Below, piece after piece: positions 11,281-20,430 of a stretch of DNA of 64,000 nt. Every line of letters begins with the position of its first letter. Within the stretch, counting starts at the first letter, position 1. The notes beneath the pieces were generated by a model, which saw only the letters and a list, made by a program, of their open reading frames with translations, did no database searches and had not been told where the DNA came from. The translations under genes and the position numbers were made by a program. Source of the stretch: Bettongia penicillata ogilbyi (lineage: Eukaryota; Chordata; Mammalia; Diprotodontia; Potoroidae); contig JAJHZJ010000014.1 of the NCBI GenBank assembly GCA_023548195.1, positions 18,363,718 to 18,427,717 of the forward strand, given 5' to 3'.

Positions 11281-11942
11281 AGAGTGGAGGGGGTGGAGCT
11301 AAGAGGGCAGAGTAGAAAGATGCACATACACTAGCTCTTACCCCACATCCCATAAAATAACTGTAAAGAAGGACTCTCAACAAATTCTAGAGCAGAAGAA
11401 GCCACAGAACAATGGAGTGGAGGAGATTTCTAGCCTGGAATGACCTGAAAGACGAACGGGAAAAGTCTGTCACACTGGACACAGAGCAGAGCCCAGCCCA
11501 GCCTTGGCTGGGCAGCACTGGGAGGAGCAGGACCAAGGATGTTTCAGGGACAGAATATCCAGCAGCAGCACCGATCCCTCAACCCATAGGCACTAAATGT
11601 CAATGAGAGGGTTTTTTCAGCTGGCTGAAAACTCAGGCCTCCTCAGGTGGCAACAGGGAAGGCAGCAGCAGACAGGGGCTCCCAAGGCAGGCAGTAGCCC
11701 ACATCCATTGTTGAAGGCGTCATCCTAAAGCCCCTGAGAGAACTGAGACCTGTGTAGTGGCCCTGCCTCTACCTGAGCAGTTGACCTTAATTTCACACTG
11801 AATAGCAGCCCTTCTCCTGCCTAAAGCCCCTGAGAGATTGGACTGAATCATTTGAATGTCAGCCCCCAGTGCTGGCTTGGTGGAACTGGAGGCAAGGTGG
11901 TTGTGGAGGGGAAACTCAGAAGTCAAGTAAATGGCTGGGATA

Positions 11943-12973
11943 ATGCCCAAAAAAGGGAAAAAAAATAAGACCATAGAAGGTTACTTTCTTGAGGAACAGA
12001 TGTCTCCCCCTATCCTTCCAGGTGAAGAAGAACAAGGCATACTGTCAGAGGAAGTCAAGGCGCCTGCCTCCAGATCCTCCAAAGGGAACTTAAACCAGAC
12101 TCAGGCAATAGGAAAGCTTGAAAAATGAGTTAGCAACTTAGTAAAGGAGAACCAAAAAATGCTGAGAAAAATAAGAGCTTTAAAAAGAGGCCAACTCACT
12201 TGGAAAAAGAAGTCCAAAAAGGCAATGAGGAAAAAGAGGTTTTAAAAAGTAGAATTAGCCAAATGGAGGAGAAGGTGCAAAAGCTCACTGAACAAAACAA
12301 TTCATTGGAAGATAGAATTGAGTTCAGGAAAATGAATGACTATGACATATAGCAAACAGTTAGAAAACAGAACCAGAAGTTTGAAGAAAAAAAAAAAGAA
12401 GATAATGTGAAACTCATTGGAAAAACAACTGACCTGGAAAATAGATCTAGGAGAAACAATTTAAAAATTATGGGACTACCTGAAAGCTATGATCAAAAAA
12501 AGAGCCTAAACATTATCTTCCATGAAATTATTAAGGAAAACTGCCCTGATATTCTAGAACCAGAGGGCAAAATAAATATTGAAAAAATCCAACAGTCACC
12601 TCTTGAAAGAGATCCAAACAGAGAAACTCCTAGCAATATTGTGGCCAAATATCAGACTTCCCAGATCAAGGAGAAAATACTGCAAGCAGCTAGAAAGAAA
12701 CAATCTGAGTATTGTGGAAATACACTCAGGATAACACAGGATCTGATAGTTTCAACATTAAGGGATCAGAGGGCTTGGAATGGGATATTCCAGAGGTCAA
12801 AGGAACTGGGATTGAAACCAAGAATCACCTATCCAACACATCTGAATATAATACTTCAAGGGAATAAATGGTCACTCAATTATATAGAGGACTTTCAATC
12901 ATTCTTATTGAGGAAAAGACCAGATTTGTATAGAAAATTTGACTTTCCAATACAAGAATCAAGAGAAGTATGA
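11943..12973 (+). pseudogene. ORF1 of HAL1-type element B (broken)
   Basis: L1 ORF1 proteins are trimeric RNA-binding chaperones that coat the element RNA. The start is the ATG opening MPKKGKKNKT; the slightly earlier in-frame ATG at 11931 lies in what is 5'UTR in the sister copies. About 343 codons. The order is a lysine-rich N-terminus, an acidic segment, a heptad-rich coiled coil (roughly residues 60-150), an RRM-like segment ('NLKIMGLPESYDQK', 'INIEKIQQSPLERD') and the C-terminal domain ('KILQAARKKQ', 'QRSKELGLKPRITYP'). The last 188 codons (12407-12973) are open. The 5' half carries a stop at 12126 and frame breaks before 12400. The protein ends 'FPIQESREV' and a TGA stop follows. Confidence 0.85.
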
Positions 12974-13100
12974 AAAGGTAAACAGGAAAAAAAATCATTA
13001 AAGACTTTCTAAAGCTGAACTATTTTCATTACTACACGGAAAGTAAATATTTATAACTCCTGAATCTTTTCTCAGTATTTGGGTAGATGGAGAGATTCTG

Positions 13101-13112
13101 CACACACACACA

Positions 13113-13148
<36 letters not shown>
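13101..13148 (+). repeat. (CA)n microsatellite in the HAL1-B 3' region
   Basis: A near-perfect CA tract with one TA interruption, about 125 bases after the ORF1 stop. Copies D, E, H and, weakly, C have TA/CA-type repeats at the corresponding place. Confidence 0.95.
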
Positions 13149-13150
<2 letters not shown>

Positions 13151-13700
13151 CACCTACATGCACATGCACATATATAGAGAGTACAGGGTGTGTTGAATCA
13201 GAAGAGATGAGAGCCACACACACAAAAAAAATGAAGCACAATAAAGTAACAATTAAGGAGCAAGGGAAGAAAATACTGGGAGGAGAAAGGGAGAAATGGA
13301 ATGGGGCAGGCTATAACTCATAAAAGAGATAAGAAAAATCTTGTTCAATGGAGGAGAAAAGGGAGAAGGAGAGAGGGGAAAAGTGAATCTACTCTCTCCA
13401 CACATGGCTGAAGGAGGGAATAACATGCTCACTGAAATTGATACGAAAATCTATCTTACACCACAGAAAAGTAGGGAAGGAGGAGACAAGTGGAGCAAGG
13501 GGAATGTTAGAAGGGAGGGCAAATGGGAGAAGGGAGTCACTAGAAATAAACACTTTCGAGAAGGGACAAGGTCAATTGTGGGGGGGGGATAGGGTAGATG
13601 AGAGGACAATATAATTAGTATTACACAACATGATTACTATGGACGTCTTTTGCAAAACTACACATATTTAGTTTGTATTGAATTGCTTGCCTTCTCAGTA

Positions 13701-13723
13701 GGGCTGGGGAGGGAGGGGGAGGG
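13701..13723 (+). promoter_or_regulatory. G-rich purine block with quadruplex potential in the HAL1-B 3' region
   Basis: Five runs of three or more G within 23 bases (13701-13703, 13706-13709, 13711-13713, 13715-13719, 13721-13723), separated by one or two bases. This meets the usual G-quadruplex pattern. Mammalian L1 3'UTRs are known for a purine tract of this kind. The matching block in D is at 26114-26135. Confidence 0.6.
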
Positions 13724-14035
13724 AGAGAAGTTGGAATTCAAAGTATTAGAAATGAATGTTGAGAATTTTTATTGCATGTAATTGGGAAATAAGAACTACA
13801 TGGATAGGGGTATGGAAATTTATCTTGCCCTGCATGAAAAGAGAAAAGATGGGGATAGGAGAGGGGTGGGGTGTGATGGAGGGGAGGGTACATTGAGGGA
13901 AGGAGTAATCAGAATGCAAGTTATTAGGAAGCAGTTGGGAGGGGAGTCATGGGGAGAAAAACTGGACAGGTTACAAAGTGAGGTAAAAGCAATTAGTGTT
14001 AAAAAAATGAACTGAATTAATTTCTGTCAATAAAT

Positions 14036-14942
14036 CAATGACATCTTCAGTTTGGAGAAAAGAATTTCAGTCTAAATTTTCTAGAGGAAGGTATCCTCGG
14101 GTAAAATTTGGCATTGATGGAAAAGTCAAGGTTTTAATGGCAAATTAGATTTTATGATTTGCATTTAATCAGGAACTAGAACATGTATAGAAAGACATGT
14201 AAGCCACTTAAAACTTGCCTCAAAAGATGTTCCTTAGCCAAAATGAAACTATAATCATATTTGAAAGCTGATTATTGAAATTTGCCATTTTTAGATGCTA
14301 TGGGACTATTAAGTGACTGCTCTTCTGAGTCTAACTCCAGGTATAGTTAGAAAGAAAGGCAATCTGAGCCTCCAACACATGATGCCAGTAAACTGATGAG
14401 ATGTTGATATGAACTGCATAGGTGATCTCAAGGGAAGGGTGGGAGAGTGACTGTTCAGCATGGGCTGAGGTGGGATTCTCCTGACTCAATTTCCCCACTG
14501 ACAGACTTTAACCTGGCAGCCTTTAAGCCTGACTGAATGCAAGTGAATAATCTAATCCTGCCTGGAACTGACATGAAGTTGGGGAGATAGTGTATCTCTG
14601 CAATGTCCTTGCTATTGGTGGCAATTTCCTATAGTCAAAAGGTTTGTAAGCTTAATACCAGATCTATTCAATTATAAATTATGGGTAGGGGAACATCCGA
14701 GGTTGTCTAAAATTATGCTATTAGGCATTGGACTTTAGACCCACAACAATAAGTTGGGGTCCTTTAATTCTGGTCAAGAGCTTGTGAAGGTAGCAACATA
14801 AATATTATTTGTGTCTTGGTTAATGTTTAAAAAAAAATTTCTTTTGTAGTCCATATTGTAAATGCTTTAAAAAGAAGTTTCACCTGACCAAAGTTTGAAT
14901 TGCTTTATCTGTTATAAATTGTCAAAAATAAATAATAAAAAA
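14036..14942 (+). other. Orphan 907-bp segment ending in a poly(A)-like tail
   Basis: This sits between the 3' end of element B and the resumption of the antisense L1 at 14943. It has no L1, L2 or SINE landmarks that I recognise and no notable frame. It ends 'tgtcaaaaataaataataaa' plus further A residues, so an AATAAA signal lies just before an A-rich tail on the plus strand. That suits the 3' end of a retrotransposed RNA: a 3' transduction carried by B, or the tail of a processed transcript. An unknown LTR (TATAAA-like motif near 14673) is another possibility. Confidence 0.4.
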
Positions 14943-15642
14943 GGATTGTGTTGTATTATTGTATACTGCGAATAGCTAAGTCCTTCACATTTGATCATCT
15001 TGCAATGTTGCTGTTACTGTGTAAATGTCCTAATGATTGTGCTGATTTCACTTTGTTTCAGTTCACTTAGGTCTTTCCAGGTTTTTCTGAGAGCATCTTG
15101 CTCATCATTTCTTATAGCACAATACTATCCCTTCACAATCAAATACTACAATCCTTCAACCATTTCTCTATTGATGGACATCCTCTTAGTTTCAAATTGT
15201 TTGACATCAAAAAAAGAATCACTAAAAATATTTTTGTAACTATAGGTTCTGTTCCTTTAAAAAAATCTCTTTGGGATACAGATGTAGTAGTCCCATTTCT
15301 GGCTCAAAGTTCATGCAGTTTTATAGCTCTTTAAGCATAGTTCCAGATTTCTCTACAGAATTGTTAAATCAATATACAACTCCACTAACAATGCATTAAT
15401 ATATTAATTTTCCCCATATCCCCTCTAACATTTGTTATTTTCATTTCCTGTCATATTGATCTATCTGATAGGTGTGGGATGGTAGTTCAGAGTTGTTTTA
15501 ATTTGCATTTCTCTAAAAAATGAGGATTGAGAGCATTTTTAACATTTTAACTATAGATCATCAAGTACTTCCTTTGAAAACTGCCTATTTGTATTCTGTG
15601 GCCATTTATCAACTGAGGAATGGCTCTTATTTTTATAAATTT

Positions 15643-15644
<2 letters not shown>
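14943..15644 (-). mobile_element. L1 3' end, antisense (second part)
   Basis: Antisense L1 landmarks in order: 'gaatagctaagtccttcaca', 'ttgctgttactgtgtaaatg' near 15008, 'ccatttctctattgatggac' near 15160, 'gttccagatttctctacaga' near 15342 and 'ttaatttgcatttctctaaa' near 15499. It probably continues the copy at 8881-9115. It ends at the (TC)n tract. Confidence 0.8.

Positions 15645-15722
<78 letters not shown>
15645..15722 (+). repeat. (TC)n microsatellite, about 39 units
   Basis: An almost pure TC tract at the junction between the antisense L1 3' end and the antisense 3' region of element F. The 106- and 71-codon frames over it are Ser-Leu low complexity and not genes. Confidence 0.98.
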
Positions 15723-15724
<2 letters not shown>

Positions 15725-17835
15725 CTCTGTCTCCCCTATCCCCCTTTAAACCTCTCCATGCTCAAGAATGTTTTACTTCCGACAGTCCCCACCACACACC
15801 TTATCCCCTTTCCCTCCTACTTTCCTGTAGAGTAAGTTAGATTTCTGTTGAGTTGAACTCAATTTCAATTGAGTTCATATGTTATTCCCTCTTTGATTCA
15901 ATTCTTATGAAAAGAAGGTTCAAGTACACCCCCTACCCCAATGAAAACACTCTTTACTACCTCTTTCATGTGAGATAATTTACCTCATTCACCTGTGTCT
16001 TTCCCATGCATTCCTCTTTCTCATCTATTAATTTTCTTATATTTTTAGATAATCATCCCATCATATTCAACTCACACCTGTGCCTTCTATCCATGTATAC
16101 TCCTTCGAACTGCCCTAATACTAACAAAACTTTTGGAAGTTACAGGTATTTTCTTCCCGTTTGGAATGTAAACAGTTTAAGTTCATTGAAACCCTTATGA
16201 TTTCTCCTTTCTGTTTGCCCTTTTATGCTTCTCTTGAGTCTCTTATTGGAAAAACAATTGTCTATTCATCTCTTCTCTTTTCATCACTAATGCTTGGAAG
16301 TCCTCTATTTCATAGATTATTCCTTTTTCCCATGAGAGGGGAATTGCTGAATAGGTAATCCTAGTTTTTTTTTTTTTTTTTTTTACTCTACCAAGCCATC
16401 CAGTCTTCTAGTGTAAAAGCTGCTAAATCTTGTGTCTTCCTGATTGTGGCTCCTTGATACCTGAATTGTTTCTTTCTGCTTACAACATGTTATCCTTCAC
16501 CTATGAGCTCTGAAATTTGTCTATAATATTCCAGGGAGTTTTCATTTTGAAAAATATTTCAGGAATGATGTGTGAATTCTTTCAATTTCTGGTTTACTCT
16601 CTGATTCTAAAATATCAAGTGACTTTTCCTTAATAATTTTTGACGGATAATGTCTAGACATTTTTTAAAAAGAATTCATGACTCTTAGGTAGTCCAATAA
16701 TTCTTAAATGATTTCTCCTGGATCTATTTTCTAGTTGATTTTCCAATAACATGGTTCATATTTTCCCCCATTTTTTCTTTTTTTTTCTTTTGTTTTTGCC
16801 AAATCTTGATGTCTCATGAACATCATTAATTTCTACTTGCCCAATTCAAATATTTAAGGAATTTTTTTCCTCAGTAACTTTTGTACTTCTTTTCCCACTT
16901 GGTCAGTCTTATTTTTAAAGTGTTCTTTTCTTCAGGGAATTTTTGTCACTCTTTTCCCATTTGGTCAATTCTACTTTTTAAGATGTTCTTCTTTTCTTTT
17001 TTTATTTTAAACTTATTTATGCATTTTTAGTTTTCAACATTCATCTCCACAAGATTTTGAGTTCCAAATTTTCTCACCATCTCTCCCTTTCCCCCACCAC
17101 AAGACATCATGCATTCTGATTACCCCTTCCCCTTATCTGCCCTCCCTTCTATCACACCTCTCATTTCCCTTATCCTCAATTTACTTGTAGGGCAAGATAG
17201 ATTTCTATTTCCCATTACCTGTATCTCTTATTTCCCAGTTGCATGTAAAAACACTTCCTAATATTTGTTTTTAGAACTTTGAGTTCCATTTTCTCTCCCT
17301 TTTTTCCTCCCTCCCCACCCACTGCTACTGAGAAGGCAAGCAATTCAATATAGGTTATACATCTGTAGTTATGCAAAAGATTTCCATAAAAATCATATTG
17401 TGAAAGACTAACTTTTTTCCTCTACCCAATCCTGCCCTTATTTATTCTATTGTCTCTTGTGACCTTGGACCTCTGCAAAAGTGTTTACTTCTAATTACCC
17501 CTTGCCCCTACTTGCCCTCACTTCTATCATCCCCCCACCCCATTTATTAACTTCTCCTGTACTTTACTATAGTTTGAGATAGATTTTCATACCAAATTGA
17601 GTGTGCATGTTATTCCCTCCTTAAGCCAAATACGATGACAGTAAGCTTCAGTTTTGTCCTTCCCAATTCTCCCTGTTTCCCCTTCACTGAAAAGTTTTTT
17701 CTTGCCTCTTTTATGAGAGATAATTTGCCCCATTCCATTTCTCCTTTTCTCTTCCTAATATATTCCTCTCTCACAACTTAATTTTATTTTTTAGATATCA
17801 TCCCTTCTTATTCAACTCATCCTGTGTGCTCTGCC

Positions 17836-17880
17836 TATATATATTTGTGTATATATATATATATATGTATATATATATAC

Positions 17881-17916
<36 letters not shown>
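17836..17916 (+). repeat. (TA)n(TG)n microsatellite in the HAL1-E 3' region
   Basis: A compound TA then TG tract, about 125 bases beyond the ORF1 stop of E when read on the element strand: the same place as the (CA)n of B. Confidence 0.95.
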
Positions 17917-17917
<1 letters not shown>

Positions 17918-18040
17918 ATACCTCCAAGTACTCAGATACTAAGAAAAGTCTCAAGAGTCTCAAATATTATCTTTCCATGCAGGAATGTAAACAGTTCAAC
18001 TTTAGTAGGTGCCTTATGATTTCTCTTTTCATTTACCATT

Positions 18041-19089
18041 TCATGCTTCTTTTGATTCTTGTGTTTGAAAGAGCTATTCGGCTCTTGTCTTTTCATCAAG
18101 AATGCTTGAAAGTCCTCTCTTTCATTGAATGACCATTTACCCCCTGAAGTATTATACTAGTTTTGCTGGGTAGGTGTTTCATAGTTTCAATCCTAGTTTC
18201 TTTGACTTCTAGAATATCATATCCCAAGTCCTGTGATCCCTTAATGTAGAAGCCGCTAGATTTTGTGTTATCCTGGTTATATTTCCACAATATTTGAGGT
18301 GTTTCTTTCTGGCTGCTTGCAATACTTTCTCCTTGACCTGGAAACTCTGGAATTTGGCTACAATATGCCTGGGAGTTTTCCTTTTTGGTTCTCTTTCAGG
18401 AGGTGATTGTTGAATTCTTTCAATATTTATTTTATCCTCTGATTCTTGAATATCAAGGCAGTTTTCCTTGAAAATTTCATGAAAGATGATGTCTGTTTTT
18501 TATCATGGCTTTCAGGTAGTTCCATAATTTTAAATTGTCTCTCTTGGATCTATTTTCAAGGTCAGTTGTTTTTCCAATGAAATATTTCACATTGTTCATT
18601 ATTTTTTCATTCCTTTGATCTTATTTATATTTTTTTCGATTTTTCATAAAGCTTCCATCTGCTCCATTCAAATCTTTAAGGAATTATTTTCTTCAATGAG
18701 CTTTTGAATCTCTTTTTCCATCTGGTCAGTTCTGCTTTTAAAGATATTCTTCTCCTCATTGATTTTTTGGATCTCTTTTTTCATTTGAATTAGTCTATTT
18801 TTAAAGCATATTTTTCTTCAACATTTTTTGGGTCTCCTTAACAAGTAGTTGACTCATTTTTCATGATTTTCTTGCATCACTCTCATTTCTCTTCCCAGTT
18901 TTTGCTCTCTTTCTCTTACTTGATTTTCAAAGTCCTTTTTGATCTCTTCCATGGCCTATGACCAATTCATATTTTTCTTGTAGGTTATGGAGGAACTTTG
19001 ACTTTGTTATCATTTATTTGCATGCTTTGGTGTTCCTTGTCACAAAAGAAAGATTCTACAGTCTAATTTTTTTCCCAGTTTTGGCTCAT
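18041..19089 (-). pseudogene. ORF1 of HAL1-type element E (broken)
   Basis: Decayed L1 ORF1, about 350 codons from the ATG at 19089 (MSQNWEKN type) to a TGA at 18041. The N-terminal segment 'CDKEHQS', a coiled coil (about 18950-18600), the RRM-like part (18560-18400) and the C-terminal part (18290-18096, 'DNTKSSGFYIKGSQ', 'SKTSIILQGVNGHS') can be followed, but stops and frameshifts are frequent from the start (a stop eight codons in). Confidence 0.75.
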
Positions 19090-20158
19090 TTCCCCAGCCA
19101 TTTACTTGACTTTTAAGTTCTTTGTCAAGATAGTTCTCTGCTTCCAGTGGGTGTGAGGAGTGTACTATTAACCACTGGATTCCCCCATAGTCTGGAGATC
19201 CAGTAGCAGTGGCTACAGCTGCTCCTGCTGCTGTGGCTACTGCGGGGTTCTCCAACCCTTCCCCCCTCTGCTGACTTAGGGCTGGGACTGGACCACTCCA
19301 CCCTCCTACACTGATCTCACAGGCTTTTTCCACTGACCTTCCAATTTATCCTCATTGCTTTGGGGTCATGAAGTCTGGAAACCTCCACAAGTGTGAGAGA
19401 TTCAGTTCCTAGGACTTGTTCAGGTCCTGTCTGTGCAAGCAGGGTGCATGCTGGACTTACTCTGCTCCCTGTGTGGTGCAATAGATACTTCCTGGCCACC
19501 TTCCAGGATGTCTTGGACTGGAGATTTGCTTCACTCCATCATTCTGTGGGTTTTGTAACTCCAGAATTTTTTGAGCCATTTTTTACAGGAGGTCGGGGGC
19601 AGCACTCCAGAAAGTCCATGCTACTACTCTGCCATCTTGCCTCTACTCCCCAGGTGTTCTTCTTTTCATCGGATTTTTGCGTATCTCTTTAAATTTGATC
19701 TATTCTATTTTTAAAGTGTTGCTTTCTTTAATATCTTTTGTGCTACCTTTACCAAACTCTTGTCACTTTTTAAATGATTTACTTGTATCACTCTCATTTC
19801 TCTTCCCATTTTTTCCACCTCTCTCATTTGACTTTTTAAATCTTTTTTGAGCTCTTTTAGGAATTATGTTGGTGCCTGAGACCAATTCACATTTTCCTTC
19901 AAGGCTGTGAATGTAACTGTTTTGACCCTGTTTTTTTTTTGAGTTTGTGTTTTGATATTCCCTGTCCCAGTAGTAACTTTCTATGATCAGCATATGGTTT
20001 TGCTGTTTGTCTATTTTTGAACTTTTAACTCTGTGCTATAGTGGAGCTCTGCTTCTGTAATGGAGGGAGCAGTGTCTCAAGCTTCAGTTTTTGTTTTTTA
20101 TGAAGCTGTATTTGGAGCTGATTCTGAGGAACTGTAGGTTTTCAGTTTTTCCTTTTTT

Positions 20159-20430
20159 TGTTGTTTTATTTTTCCATTGGATAGTGTTTCATTTTTTCCA
20201 ATTACATGTAAAGATAATTTTCAACATTCATTTTTATAAGATTTTGAATTCCAAATTTTTCTTACTCTCTCCCTACCATACTCCCTCCCTTAGACATTAA
20301 GATATCTCGTATAGATAATATGTGTACTATCAATCATCTTAAACATACTTCTTTACATTTACATATGTGTACTATCAATCATCTTAAACATACTTCTACA
20401 TTAATTATATTGTGCAAGAACAATAAGAAC
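20159..20430 (-). mobile_element. L1 3' end, antisense, block 1 of 3
   Basis: The reversed A-rich tail ('gttgttttatttttccattg') is followed by 'ccaattacatgtaaagataa', 'cattcatttttataagattt' and 'gaattccaaatttttcttac'. It is cut at 20430 by HAL1-C and resumes at 23228. A 35-base perfect tandem duplication (20318-20352 and 20363-20397, period 45) lies inside. Confidence 0.8.

Larger units (their letters stand above)
11281..14035 (+). mobile_element. HAL1-type ORF1-only element B, full length (about 2.75 kb)
   Basis: A complete L1-derived element without ORF2. It starts with 'gggggtggagctaagagggc' (the L1-type start motif). It has a 5'UTR of about 660 bases, ORF1 at 11943-12973 and a 3' region of about 1.06 kb. 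That region holds a (CA)n, two G-rich purine blocks and an A-rich 3' end near 13995-14035. The same order and size recur in C, D and E. No reverse-transcriptase or endonuclease homology occurs between ORF1 and the 3' end. It must have been mobilised in trans. No clear target duplication is visible, since its left flank is the truncated element A. Confidence 0.8.
16997..19654 (-). mobile_element. HAL1-type ORF1-only element E, full length (2.66 kb)
   Basis: A complete minus-strand element. Its 5' end is at 19654 (antisense of 'gaggcaagatggcagagtag'), with a 5'UTR of about 560 bases, ORF1 from 19089 to about 18041 and a 3' region of 1.04 kb. The A-rich 3' end, seen as 'tttttttattttaaactt', is at 16997. 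The target duplication 'tgttcttcttttc' lies at 16984-16996 and 19655-19667, and element F resumes directly after it. There is no ORF2 sequence inside, so an ORF1-only unit was what integrated. Confidence 0.85.
15723..20158 (-). mobile_element. L1/HAL1 element F, antisense, split by element E
   Basis: An older minus-strand ORF1-bearing element in two blocks. The right block (19668-20158) holds the end of the 5'UTR and the ORF1 start; the frame 19993-19763 has the acidic N-terminal 'YYWDREYQN' type and then lysine-rich coiled coil. The left block (15723-16983) holds the ORF1 C-half, its stop near 16220 and about 500 bases of 3' region. The blocks are separated by E (16997-19654), flanked by a 13-base duplication. 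The 3' region is cut at the (TC)n tract, so whether F was a HAL1 or an L1 that lost ORF2 is undecided. A T-run lies near 16364-16384. Confidence 0.7.

Noticed and set aside
13032..13323. Overlapping frames on both strands over the (CA)n of element B
   Set aside because: Val-Cys and Thr-His repeats come from the CA tract in the element's 3' region.
15520..15840. Open frames of 106 and 71 codons over the (TC)n tract
   Set aside because: The Ser-Leu repeat is the translation of the microsatellite; there is no conserved domain and the flanks are antisense L1.
19040..19692. Frames of 97 and 99 codons (Ala-rich on the minus strand)
   Set aside because: They fall in the 5'UTR of element E; the sister copies do not keep these frames.
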